A stretch of DNA of 64,000 nt from CAIYTF01 sp963664845 (GCA_963664845.1 OY761615.1:372001-436000); one strand, 5' to 3'. Shown: positions 8,696-17,474, numbered from the stretch's first letter. Notes: a model not told the origin generated them from the sequence alone. Numbers and translations are program-made.

Positions 8696-9488
8696 GTCAG
8701 GCGAAAGAGCGTAAGGGTGGCGCACGGACGTAGCAACGAGTCATCGAGAGGCGGAGAGGACGTGCTTAGTGCCACCCTGGAGCGACAGAGCCGCAACCTT
8801 GACTTGCACCCCTTCTTGCCACCCTGTGAGATTACCCACCCGAACGTTAAAAGGCGCGAATGGTTTATAAGCAGATGGGATTGGCTGAATGAACCAAGAA
8901 ACCCGTTGCTGGCACTAATTTCCCGAATGTGTCTATCTTGGATTTTGGTAATATGGAATTAGGAAAGCGGGTGTCTCGTCCGTATGTCCAGGAAAACAGG
9001 CAGGAAGAGTCACCCGCGAATAATTTGGTTATGGCCGTCCGACGTCTGCGAAGACTTACGGAGGACGGTTGAAGTGATGTGGTTTTGGAATTTTGAGATC
9101 GAGCGTGAGCGGCGGATGGCTGTTCCAGGTTACGGGAGCGTGCGGAGCCGCTGACGCGCTTCGCGGAATGCTAAGTTAAAAGAAGGCAGGGTTGTGATGC
9201 ATCGAACGACGCTGCCAGAAGAAGGATAAATACGAGAAAGAATCACTTACAGCAGGACTAACTGAGCGGAACGGAGTGGAGCGAAGTACAAAAACGAGCG
9301 GCACAGCCACGAAGAAGTACTATTAAAACTAATATATTAACCGCCGACAAATTTAGAATCAGCACCTAAATATTAGACTAGTTTTGCAACATATGGAAAT
9401 TTTCACTAGGAATTTTAAAACAACATTTTCACAATAATATCAGAGTATTTATTTAAACACGCAATTAGGAAGTACAAACAGAAAATAT

Positions 9489-10684
9489 GGGCATCTCTAA
9501 TAACCATTTATTCTGAATCATTTTCCTAAATATTTTTCTATTTTCAAACAGGAGTCATTATTTCAGAAACAGAGAGGACTTTCCCTTTATTTTAAGAGGT
9601 CAAAGACCATTTTTCTTGCGTTTTGCCCTTTGGGGCATACCTCACCCCGCCAATTGCATAAAACGGTGCATGCTGTTTGTCATGAAGCCAAAAACGTGTT
9701 CAACGCGTGCACGTATCGTTGACTTTTTCCGATTCTTTTCAAACTGTGCATCTGTCAGAGGCGTATTTCTGTATCCCTTCTCATGTATTCTGTTCCGGAT
9801 GTCCTTTTTCGTTAGAAGTTTTACGATACGTTCGCCTGAATATACACTATCTACATACAACTCGTGATGGCTATCGCTTTTGTCCAACAAGGAATCAACC
9901 GCTAGTGAATCAGGAACGCTGGCATCCGTAACTGAATAGACGCTAATCAACTTGCTCTTCCTGCATACTTTAACATGATTTTTATAGCCGAAGTAGGTCT
10001 CCCCGCTCTTTTTCATCCACCTTGCGTCGGTATCTTTCTGACGCAGCTTATTCAGCTTCTTTTTCCATTTCTGCGGTGTTTCACCTTTTTTGATCCGATC
10101 GTTTTCATCACGCTTGTTTCTTTGCTTGGGTACTCCCACAATGGTGGCATCAATAATCGATCCTTCACGCAGGAGGAAACCTTCGGATGACATCTGCTCG
10201 TCAAACTGCTTGAATAACTGTTCTATCATATTTGGCTTCATAAGGTTTTCGCGAAACAGCCAGATTGTCTTTTGATCAGGAACTTTATTGCTCAACCCTA
10301 TCCCAAGAAAACGCATAAACGAAAGCCGGTCATTTATTTGGAATTCCATTTGCTCATCAGATACATTATAAAGTCGTTGCAGGATTAAGACTTTGAACAT
10401 GAGAACATAATCGTAGGGCGGTCTTCAGCCAGCGCCTTTAGCCTCCTTATACATTGCTTTTTCTAATGTCGGGCGGAATAATTCCCATTTGATCATTCCT
10501 GACAATCTGACTAAAGAATCCTTCTGCTTGGTTAGTTCTGACAGGCGAATATCTTCGTAAATAAATCCGCGTTCTATAAGTTTCTGCATTGGAATAAGCT
10601 CTTTGTTTTGATTATCGTGCTGCTACTTACTAAAACAATAATTCTTCCATTTAGTTCACTATTGGTTAGTTTTTAGAGGTACCC
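9489..10684 (-). mobile_element. IS5-family insertion sequence, nearly complete
   Basis: The ends are inverted repeats: the left begins GGGCATCTCTAATAACC and the right, read inward, GGGTACCTCTAAAAACT. The element is about 1.2 kb with a single leftward transposase frame. No clear target duplication is visible. It ends only 4 bp beyond the stop codon of the TonB-dependent receptor, marking the left edge of the island; a remnant of the same IS marks the right edge (25031). Confidence 0.85.
9642..10589 (-). pseudogene. IS5-family transposase with an in-frame stop codon
   Basis: The frame runs from ATG 10589 ('MQKLIERGFIYEDIRLSEL...') through an in-frame TGA near 10410, where relatives read a second Gly of 'GxGGRPPYDYVLMFK', and on to 9642. 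The remainder is intact and includes the DDE parts ('IIDATIV', 'LYVDSVYSG', 'ARVEHVFGF'). The change fits a single G-to-T (GGA to TGA). The 252-residue frame from ATG 10400 could still be made, but it lacks the N-terminal region that should bind the ends, so the copy is probably inactive. Confidence 0.8.
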
Positions 10685-10688
10685 TTAA

Positions 10689-13109
10689 TTATAAAAAAGA
10701 ACCGGATCGATCGCGTTCATCCTCCCCATTACGGTCAACCCTGTTTTCATATTTATTGAATCGCCACATAATATTGACATTTACACTACGGCTTCTTGCC
10801 GGCGATTGTGTAAATTCATTGGAATAATTCGATCCGGCAATTGAATACCAATATTTCGCCGAATTTAACAAGTCATTTCCCGAAAGGGATATATTCATAT
10901 TTCCGCTAAATAAATCATATCCAAAGGAACAACTTAAATCAGACTGTTGATGGTAGTTTACCTTATTATCTGAATTTTTGAAGGTTTGCCGATAGAACAT
11001 GGAAAACTGAATATCAAACAGCGTTCGTACCGAAAAGCTCATATTAAGTTTCCAAATATTACGGTTGGTTGAATAGTCTTCCTCCAAAGTTGAGGTTGAA
11101 TAATTACCATTCTCGAGGACATGTAAATATGAAAGTGAAACAGAGGCTAGTTGAATGTACTCCGGAAGTCTTATAACAGAGAAAGCACCTCCTGCCAGAG
11201 ACAACGTTCCATCTATTCCGAAATTTTGAACCCTTGAAAGATTTACATAGGTTGAAAGCATCTTCCCATCAGGAACAGCTGTTCTTATTAGTTGGGGCCG
11301 CCCCGCGCCAAAGGAATAATAACTTTTAAATATTGGATTTATTGCCGCCTCTATTCGATTTAAATAAAATGGGCGAAGGAATGGATTCCCTTGTGATATT
11401 GAAAGCGGGCTATTTATACGTAAAAAAGGATTTATCATTTCCACCTGAGGACGCGTTATACGCCTTGAAACACCAACAATCAGCTGCATTCTGTTTTTCA
11501 GCTTCATCGCCAGATATGCAGTTGGGAAAAAATCAACGTAGTGGTTAGTAAAAGAATAATCATTTTCCAGTTGAATGCCTTTTGCGTATGTATGTTCTGC
11601 CCGGAGTCCAAGTTTACAGTCAATAGCCGAAATTTTTTGTGAATAACCTAAATACGCAGCGGAAATTACTTCGGTGTAATCAAACTCATTGGAGTTATTA
11701 TTTATATCCCTCCATAAACTCGCAGAATAATCATAATTATCGACAATGTATCGGGAGTCTCTTTCCCTCTGAATGACTTTGATTCCGGCTTCATACTTAC
11801 CGGAGGGAGCGGGATTGATATAATCTGAGGCGAGGAAGAAAGTATGATTTTTAGTCTTGGATGTTGTGTTTTGCAAATCGGGAAAAACCTGATCGCTATA
11901 ATCAAACTCCATCGCATTGCCAGCGTCGTAATTTTGTTTTGAATAATATATATCGGCTGTAACTTCAGCTCCCCTTTGGTTTATTTTATTCTTGTAATTT
12001 CCAGAAATAGAAACAACAGGATTTTTTGATTCACCATTTGCTAATGTTCCAAAGGAATACGAACCACTGTTATTTAAATAGGTAACATTATCCTGCGAAA
12101 TTGAATGTGGAGTGTTTCTATTACCGGACCATGTACCGACAATGGAGAATTGATTCGACTCATTTACGAAATAATCTATACCGCCTCGAACCGAATTGAT
12201 ATTAGTGGCGCTTGAAAAATTGGATTCAGAACGAATGTTATAAGGATTTGAAATTATTTGAGTTTCCCCCTTCATTGTGCTGATTTGCTCGCTCTGTGCT
12301 ACCGCGTCAGTTACAATCAGGAATATATTATAAGGGGAATTATTAAAATTCATGAAATATGATCCATAGATGGCTCGCTGTGACGAAGCGTTAATTGTAA
12401 GTGCACCGTTCAGATAATCGCCAAGAGTTCTCCGGCTAACAAGGTTAATAATTCCGCTTCCACCTTCGGCATCATACCGGCTTGAGGGCATTGATGACAA
12501 CTCCACTTTCTCTATCTCCTGAACAGGGATTTGAGCTAATTGCATTTCCGTTATCAATTCAGGCTTTCCGTCCAACAGAACCCGCACACTTTCGCCCCCA
12601 TTAAACGTAACAGTCTTCGTGGCGGGGTTGACCTCAATTACACCGGTTTTCTGTAAAGCATCTAACACATTCGTGGGCGAACCAGGAACGCGATCGAGAT
12701 TTACGATTTGTTTATCGATATGATATTCAACAATTTCCTTTTTTGCGGTGAAAGTTATTTCTCTCAACAAAAGAGAAGTACCAACCATTTTTACCACGAG
12801 TGGCAACCTTGATGAGCTATCGATAACGGCAAGATCAAGCATTATTGGCCTGTAACCGACGATGGTACAGCGAAGCCATCGACTTCCCGGAATAAATGAT
12901 GCCGAAAATTGACCTTGCTCATTTGAAATATAGCCGCTAACGATTTTTTGCTTATCGCTCAATATAGCAACGGTAACGCCAGGCAGCACTTCATTAGAGA
13001 TTGAATCTACAATGCTGCCCGTGATTACCTTGTAATTTGTATTTGGTATCTGCGCTGATAACTGGTGGACAAAGAGAATAAGAAGAACGATTTTATAAAT
13101 TCTGAACAT
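10689..13109 (-). CDS. TonB-dependent receptor-like outer-membrane beta-barrel protein
   Basis: The 806-residue protein has a signal peptide ('MFRIYKIVLLILFVHQLSAQ'), a carboxypeptidase-regulatory-like beta domain ('GSIVDSISNEVLPGVTVAIL' onward, about residues 30-115), a plug ('VNLDRVPGSPTNVLDALQKT', 'VRVLLDGKPE', 'YDAEGGSGIINLV') and a long barrel. It matches the outer_membrane_beta-barrel/TonB-dependent receptor group of Bacteroidota. It is the last gene of the sigma/anti-sigma/TonB-like series and probably takes up or senses an extracellular ligand, perhaps the island's own product. The C-terminus looks complete although an IS begins 4 bp beyond the stop. Confidence 0.88.
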   Translation of the reverse strand: MFRIYKIVLLILFVHQLSAQIPNTNYKVITGSIVDSISNEVLPGVTVAILSDKQKIVSGYISNEQGQFSASFIPGSRWLRCTIVGYRPIMLDLAVIDSSSRLPLVVKMVGTSLLLREITFTAKKEIVEYHIDKQIVNLDRVPGSPTNVLDALQKTGVIEVNPATKTVTFNGGESVRVLLDGKPELITEMQLAQIPVQEIEKVELSSMPSSRYDAEGGSGIINLVSRRTLGDYLNGALTINASSQRAIYGSYFMNFNNSPYNIFLIVTDAVAQSEQISTMKGETQIISNPYNIRSESNFSSATNINSVRGGIDYFVNESNQFSIVGTWSGNRNTPHSISQDNVTYLNNSGSYSFGTLANGESKNPVVSISGNYKNKINQRGAEVTADIYYSKQNYDAGNAMEFDYSDQVFPDLQNTTSKTKNHTFFLASDYINPAPSGKYEAGIKVIQRERDSRYIVDNYDYSASLWRDINNNSNEFDYTEVISAAYLGYSQKISAIDCKLGLRAEHTYAKGIQLENDYSFTNHYVDFFPTAYLAMKLKNRMQLIVGVSRRITRPQVEMINPFLRINSPLSISQGNPFLRPFYLNRIEAAINPIFKSYYSFGAGRPQLIRTAVPDGKMLSTYVNLSRVQNFGIDGTLSLAGGAFSVIRLPEYIQLASVSLSYLHVLENGNYSTSTLEEDYSTNRNIWKLNMSFSVRTLFDIQFSMFYRQTFKNSDNKVNYHQQSDLSCSFGYDLFSGNMNISLSGNDLLNSAKYWYSIAGSNYSNEFTQSPARSRSVNVNIMWRFNKYENRVDRNGEDERDRSGSFL

Positions 13110-13150
13110 TTTAGCACTTTCATATCATTTAGTTATAAATTAGGCCCTAT

Positions 13151-14335
13151 TCAATTAACAGTTAAAAATCCGTGGGAAACATTATTATATCGAACCTTTT
13201 CTCTGAGCTTATTTTCAGGATCGATATAGAGCGTATATTCATGCCTGCCCAACTTAGCAGAACGCCAAAAAAACGATATCAGGCAACTCTCTCCCGGATT
13301 CAACTGAGTCTTTGAAGAGATTGTCGAATGATATTTACCATCTAAATAAACAGATATATCATACGGAATATTATGCAAGGTGTTGTTCCCGACATTTCGA
13401 ACATAAAATGACAACCGACAACTGTCGCCGCTGCGTTGAGCTGATAGTGCAGAGCCACAGGCAAGATCAATTATATTTTCAAGGCCCGTAAGCCCAAAAT
13501 TAAAAGGGACCATCAAAAACCCTTTTTTTCTATCGGATGTGGGATAGAAGGTCATTGAGTCTACTTCATGTAAAGCAATTTCGTCGCATCCAAATCCAAT
13601 GCCAGAAACAAGCCTTCGTCCAGCGATGGTGCCATCCTCATTAACATACACCCCAATTATTACCTTCCCACTCACGCCTAACTTCCGCGCCTCTTCAGGA
13701 TAAGAAATATCTTTATCAACTGCTTTCATGAGTCTGAGCATATTGCCAGAGATACTATCCCTGAATTCCCCGAGAAAATGATTTCCCCGAAATATTGGAA
13801 TATATTGTTTACGATTGATTTCCCATATGTGGAACGGATAAATCAATCTTCCATCGGCATCGTAACCAACGGTAAAGGAATAGTACTTTTCGGCATTAAC
13901 CGCTTGCCCCAACTTCATCGCCGGTTGAAGTTTTAATACGGGTGCAATATTCCTAAAAATCGTGTTAAATAAATCATCATTTTCTCCTCTCAGCATAGTA
14001 AGTCCCTCATCAATTTTACCGCCTGAAGAAACAAAAATATTTCGCCTGAATTTCAATGATGATTGTCTGACGTTATCACGGACCAGCACAACCATATAAA
14101 ATGTATGTGTGCCTGGACCATATAATTCATTTATCCTTTCCGGGGTGAACAAAGAATCTATAAATTGCCGAAATTCAGGACTGTCAACAGAAACAACCGG
14201 TTGTATTTCAACTTCGCCCGTATCATATATTGAGATTTTCTCGGGAATTGCTTCGGCGGCCTCTCTTTCGCGCTTGCAGGAACCCAGAAGCATGATGCCT
14301 ATAACTGCAAGTGTATAATATAATTTTCGTCTCAT
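13151..14335 (-). CDS. Lipoprotein with TonB C-terminal-like domain and CARDB-like domain
   Basis: The 394-residue protein has a lipoprotein signal ('YTLAVIGIMLLGSC'), a middle region of unknown type, a TonB-C-like segment ('GVYVNEDGTIAGRRLVSGIG' ... 'MVPFNFGL', about residues 205-270) and a C-terminal CARDB-like beta-sandwich ('FYVRNVGNNTLHNIPYDIS', 'LNPGESCLISF'). As a TonB-C domain on a lipoprotein it is unusual, because true TonB is anchored in the inner membrane by a helix. It starts 2 bp after the anti-sigma gene and precedes the receptor by 41 bp, so it may link or replace TonB for that receptor. Confidence 0.7.
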   Translation of the reverse strand: MRRKLYYTLAVIGIMLLGSCKREREAAEAIPEKISIYDTGEVEIQPVVSVDSPEFRQFIDSLFTPERINELYGPGTHTFYMVVLVRDNVRQSSLKFRRNIFVSSGGKIDEGLTMLRGENDDLFNTIFRNIAPVLKLQPAMKLGQAVNAEKYYSFTVGYDADGRLIYPFHIWEINRKQYIPIFRGNHFLGEFRDSISGNMLRLMKAVDKDISYPEEARKLGVSGKVIIGVYVNEDGTIAGRRLVSGIGFGCDEIALHEVDSMTFYPTSDRKKGFLMVPFNFGLTGLENIIDLACGSALSAQRSGDSCRLSFYVRNVGNNTLHNIPYDISVYLDGKYHSTISSKTQLNPGESCLISFFWRSAKLGRHEYTLYIDPENKLREKVRYNNVSHGFLTVN

Positions 14336-14337
14336 GG

Positions 14338-14826
14338 TTATTTGCGGTTATTTTTTATGGACTGATAATTTGTATTACTATAGATGGCAGTGATATTCAC
14401 CATTGTTGGCGCAATGAGAGCTTTTTCATACTGTCGTTGCTCATCATTCCCTGCAATTAGTGCATTCACAACTACATCCTGCTGCAAACTTGGTTTCCTC
14501 ATTTGTTGATACCCAATAAACGAAATGAATATAAATAGAACACAAGCAACAACGAAATAATATGCTGGAACCGGGCTCGTCAACAGAATTGCCTTTTTCT
14601 TATTATTCTCCATAGGAATTGATTGTAAGATTCGCGCGTCAAGATTTGGCGGTACATCATGCAACGATTGATTTATTAATATTTGCGTGATTAATGATTC
14701 CCTAAACAGCGCAGTGCATTCCGGACAATTCAAAGCATGCAACATTAAATTGGCATCATCTTCTTTTAAGGGTACAATATTTATGTGCTCCTCGAATAGC
14801 TGGCATTGTTTCGATTTTGCTTTCAT
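14338..14826 (-). CDS. Anti-sigma factor with zinc-binding (ZAS-like) motif and one membrane helix
   Basis: This 162-residue protein has an N-terminal 'HALNCPECTALF' (HxxxCxxC) zinc motif typical of zinc-dependent anti-sigma factors, and a single transmembrane helix ('AYYFVVACVLFIFISFIGY', about residues 88-107) leading to a ~55-residue periplasmic tail. Its start overlaps the ECF sigma gene by 4 bases, the standard sigma/anti-sigma coupling. It probably holds the sigma factor at the membrane until a signal arrives. Confidence 0.8.
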   Translation of the reverse strand: MKAKSKQCQLFEEHINIVPLKEDDANLMLHALNCPECTALFRESLITQILINQSLHDVPPNLDARILQSIPMENNKKKAILLTSPVPAYYFVVACVLFIFISFIGYQQMRKPSLQQDVVVNALIAGNDEQRQYEKALIAPTMVNITAIYSNTNYQSIKNNRK

Positions 14827-15332
14827 AATAATTCCTTATATTCATTTAAGAGCGATCGCAATTTTTCACGCGTATTATGGATGCGACTTTTAACTAATTT
14901 TTCTGATAACTGTAGCATATCAGCAATTTCCTGATAGCTTAATCCCGAAATAACACGCAGAAGGAAGGGTTCACTTTGTTCAGGAGGCAATTTTTGGAGT
15001 TGTTCGTTTATTGCCTCCTCAAGTTCTTTCCTTTCGATTAGAATAGTGGGATTTTCATATGCGAGTATGTTTTCACCTATAGGCTCATGTTTACGTACAC
15101 TGTTTCGCCTGAAGATATCGTACATTTGATTGCGAGCCGTTCGAAATAACCAATATTCCGTTTTCTGATCCTCTAGAATGCTTTCCATTCGTTCATAATA
15201 TTTTATATAAACACCGTGCACAATATCTTCGGCTTGAGCACCAGTGCTCCCCATTTTAATAAGATAATTATATAGCGGTTTTTTGTACTTCGCATACATT
15301 AGCGTGAATTTTATTTGCTTATTACTTGTCAT
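14823..15332 (-). CDS. ECF-type RNA polymerase sigma factor
   Basis: The 169-residue protein has sigma region 2 ('YNYLIKMGSTGAQAEDIVHGVYIKYYERM' ... 'YWLFRTARNQMYDIFRR') and region 4 ('LQKLPPEQSEPFLLRVISGLSYQEIADMLQLSEKLVKSRIHNTREKLR'). The length is typical. It is coupled to the anti-sigma gene downstream and followed by the TonB-like lipoprotein and receptor, as in FecIR-type cell-surface signalling. Likely targets are the island's own promoters, which is inference. Confidence 0.92.
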   Translation of the reverse strand: MTSNKQIKFTLMYAKYKKPLYNYLIKMGSTGAQAEDIVHGVYIKYYERMESILEDQKTEYWLFRTARNQMYDIFRRNSVRKHEPIGENILAYENPTILIERKELEEAINEQLQKLPPEQSEPFLLRVISGLSYQEIADMLQLSEKLVKSRIHNTREKLRSLLNEYKELL

Positions 15333-15391
15333 ATTCTTTTCTTATACATAATAAAAGACGCATGAAGATCGAAATAGTTGTATAAATATCT

Positions 15392-16036
15392 TTATTTTGG
15401 CAAATGTAAAATTCTTTTTAAGTATTTAACGGTCCTCTCAGGATCGTCCTTGTTGAATATACACAGGCTTACTATGTGATTGTTTTTATCGACTAATACA
15501 AAAAGCGAAGGAATATCTTCTCTTGGCAGGCTAAGAGAGGAATAAAGATTCCCGTGATTATCTAGCTCAACCGGGAATTTTATATGATAATATTTTTTGT
15601 AAACAGCTAATTCGGCAGGCGAAATCGAACGACAAAGCCCCAACATTCCGATCGGCGTATGTTGTATTGAATCCTGAAAATCATTTAGCATTTTTAGCTC
15701 TTTTTCAATACATGCATGACAACCTTGGGTTGTAAAGAAATAATAGAGAGAGTACAATACACTATCAGCAATACGGGACTCACTGTTCTCTCCTCGAGTG
15801 AAGTTATTAATTGCCACAGGAAGTTTCTCACCGACCAACTTACTAATTATGGAATCTGTTGCCGCAAATTCGCTGATATCTGCCTCCAGCCTTGTAACTA
15901 TTTTTTTGGTTTTCTCATATCTCGAGGATATATTTATATATGCACCACAGAGAATAATGCATATCAGACAAAATGCGAAGACCCACTTGTTTTTGCTCGC
16001 ATTGATTTTCATAAAACGCGTTAAGTTCATTTCCAT
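15392..16036 (-). CDS. Membrane-tethered thioredoxin-like protein (CHAC active site)
   Basis: The 214-residue protein has one N-terminal membrane helix (about residues 18-37) and a periplasmic thioredoxin-like domain with 'QGCHACIEKE' (C106, C109), followed by a cis-Pro-type loop ('REDIPSLFVLVDKNNHIV'). It overlaps the beta-propeller gene by 10 bases. Together with the MauE-like protein at 20759-21250 it could form a MauD/MauE-like pair that makes or isomerises disulfides. The peptide gene at 17246 has exactly two Cys, so a role in its maturation is plausible but unproven. Confidence 0.75.
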   Translation of the reverse strand: MEMNLTRFMKINASKNKWVFAFCLICIILCGAYINISSRYEKTKKIVTRLEADISEFAATDSIISKLVGEKLPVAINNFTRGENSESRIADSVLYSLYYFFTTQGCHACIEKELKMLNDFQDSIQHTPIGMLGLCRSISPAELAVYKKYYHIKFPVELDNHGNLYSSLSLPREDIPSLFVLVDKNNHIVSLCIFNKDDPERTVKYLKRILHLPK

Positions 16037-17082
16037 TTCTTCAATTTGTAACTAATAATTTTCGGATTAACAATGTTCCCCGCTGAATTAATGTTGGGCG
16101 AGGATACTGAATATAAGTGGTCTCCGGAGGTTGTATAAAGGTTTCTGGGTAGATGGATGACTGTTTTTATTTGAAAATTTCGGTCAAAAAGTTCCAAAAT
16201 ATATGGGGGAAGGCTGCCTTCTGCTGTATTGCTCGGCCAAGGACCCACCAAGCTGCATAAATAAGTGTCGGGCATAAGATATTTCAACTCAGTGACATGG
16301 CTATACTGACGGTACCATTGTTCCGGCGGCGCTGATTTCCCCATATATTCTGGCGGTGGAATATATTCTTGTGATGCAATATGGAATTCCTGCTTTAGCC
16401 GTTCTTTTTCAAGAACGCTAAATTTATGGGTCATGGGGTTTATCCAGACCACCTGCTGTTGCTTGTTAATACACACTCCGCCCTCACACATTGGAGCATA
16501 ATTTTTTACAACATCTGCTAGTTTTATAGCATTTGCCTGGTTGTCAGTGAGAACAGTCAGTGAATTACCAAATGCATGATATTGATCTAAGTAGATCCTA
16601 CCGGCTGAATCGATTACAGCATTGCAATACTTTCCGTCAAGCGGACGGACAGCTACGATTTTGCCGTCTAAAGAATATATTGTTAGTCTGTTAAGTGAGT
16701 TGTCAATAATATATATTTTACCACTATGATCTACTTGAAGAACATCAGGCGACATATACTGTCCGTCTAAGTAACCATGAGATCCAATAATTCTCAGAAA
16801 TCGTCCGGAAGAGCTAAAAAGAAACACCTTCTTACTCAGGTTTGCATCTGCAATCACAATATTGCCGTTAGGGAAAATGTGACATGCGCTTGGTTCCCCC
16901 ATCAACAAATGGTCTCCTGACTCAAGTTGAACAGTATCAACTGCCAATAAAACATCATTGAATGCGAGTACAGGCACATTAACTATATTGCATTTATTTT
17001 CATCATTTTGCTTGCAACCGATATACATGGACACAATCAAAAATAGTGATGCGCCCAGTATTTTAATACAAAATTTCAACAT
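16027..17082 (-). CDS. Six-bladed beta-propeller (NHL-like) lipoprotein
   Basis: The 351-residue protein has a lipoprotein signal ('ASLFLIVSMYIGC', lipid Cys at 23) and repeats of the type 'CHIFPNGNIVIADANLSKKVFLFSSSG', 'VLQVDHSGKIYIIDNSLNRLTIYSLDG' and 'AVIDSAGRIYLDQYH', as in the Bacteroidota 6-bladed beta-propeller family. Such proteins are probably ligand- or peptide-binding outer-membrane lipoproteins. It follows the small peptide gene (164 bp, with a hairpin between) and is coupled to the thioredoxin gene, so it may be an immunity, binding or export partner; this is inferred. Confidence 0.75.
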   Translation of the reverse strand: MLKFCIKILGASLFLIVSMYIGCKQNDENKCNIVNVPVLAFNDVLLAVDTVQLESGDHLLMGEPSACHIFPNGNIVIADANLSKKVFLFSSSGRFLRIIGSHGYLDGQYMSPDVLQVDHSGKIYIIDNSLNRLTIYSLDGKIVAVRPLDGKYCNAVIDSAGRIYLDQYHAFGNSLTVLTDNQANAIKLADVVKNYAPMCEGGVCINKQQQVVWINPMTHKFSVLEKERLKQEFHIASQEYIPPPEYMGKSAPPEQWYRQYSHVTELKYLMPDTYLCSLVGPWPSNTAEGSLPPYILELFDRNFQIKTVIHLPRNLYTTSGDHLYSVSSPNINSAGNIVNPKIISYKLKKWK

Positions 17083-17209
17083 ATTTTAAATAGATTCGTA
17101 ATTTAACATAATAAGGCTCCTATTTACAAATGGATTAAATCCAATTATCTGAAGGGTTAATTAGCGATATAGATAGCAAATCAATCACAGAGACTAATTA
17201 CATAAAATT

Positions 17210-17235
17210 GCCCCTACGTATTTATCCATAGGGGC
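17210..17235 (-). terminator. Hairpin directly after the small peptide gene (partial terminator or stabiliser)
   Basis: The stem GCCCCTA/TAGGGGC (17229-17235 with 17210-17216) has a 12-base loop and, on the minus strand, is followed by AATTTTAT. It begins 10 bases past the peptide stop. A weak terminator here would raise peptide mRNA relative to the downstream genes, a common arrangement in peptide-precursor operons. Confidence 0.6.
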
Positions 17236-17245
17236 ATATCGCATC

Positions 17246-17413
17246 TTACTCCGTCATCCAACCCCAAACAGGCCAGCAAGTGGGATCTGAAACAACGGGT
17301 TGACACTGATAATTTGCCCGTCCATATCTGTCTGTCCACATATAGACCCAATCGCCGCCTTCATACAGGTGAACAGAGTTATTCGAATTTTGGGCTTTTA
17401 TTAATTTTGTCAT
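17246..17413 (-). CDS. 55-residue Trp-rich peptide, candidate RiPP-like precursor
   Basis: The ORF is read directly: ATG 17413 to TAA 17246, with a strong AGGAG ribosome site 6-7 bases upstream. It begins 'MTKLIKAQNSNNSVHLYEGG' (residues 1-20), a leader-like segment carrying the only Lys residues (3, 6) and ending in a Gly-Gly pair. The remaining 35 residues hold five Trp (22, 26, 47, 50, 52), four Tyr, two Cys (37, 46) and 'CWPVWGWMTE' at the C-terminus. It lies between the subtilase gene and a hairpin, in an operon with ABC exporter, ACP, BtrH-like and MauE-like genes. I recognise no family. A precursor peptide is the best reading of size, position, ribosome site and leader/core asymmetry. 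Confidence 0.72.
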   Translation of the reverse strand: MTKLIKAQNSNNSVHLYEGGDWVYMWTDRYGRANYQCQPVVSDPTCWPVWGWMTE

Positions 17414-17434
17414 AAAGACTCCTATAATAAGATT

Positions 17435-17474
17435 ATTCCCACATAACTGTTAATTTGGCTTGGCGTGTGGGAAT
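17435..17474. repeat. Hairpin upstream of the small peptide gene
   Basis: The 9-bp perfect arms ATTCCCACA and TGTGGGAAT (17435-17443, 17466-17474) enclose a 22-base loop. It lies between the subtilase stop and the peptide ribosome site (AGGAG), so with the hairpin at 17210-17235 the peptide message is flanked on both sides. It could be an mRNA processing or stability element. Confidence 0.55.

Larger units (their letters stand above)
7870..9488. other. 1.6-kb G-rich stretch without convincing genes; candidate structured RNA or repeat element
   Basis: No frame here looks like protein. The plus strand is strongly purine-rich and built from words such as GGAGCG and GAGCGGACGGAGCG. GGGTGGCG occurs at 7971, 8493, 8600 and 8715, with inverted GCCACCC at 8771 and 8818. 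Hairpins include AACCGGC-GAA-GCCGGTT (8447-8463), CCTGG-TCAG-CCAGG near 8050, a two-layer stem CCGTCC/GGACGG (9035-9068) with an inner GTCT-GCGA-AGAC, and a 20-base inverted repeat (8139-8234). Composition is unlike the phage genes to the left or the AT-rich island to the right. Confidence 0.55.

Noticed and set aside
7931..8962. Several 60-140 codon frames on both strands in the G-rich region
   Set aside because: Composition and codon pattern are not protein-like; they come from a low-stop, purine-rich sequence.
9616..10190. Rightward frames opposite the IS5 transposase
   Set aside because: Antisense shadows of the transposase, with no independent support.
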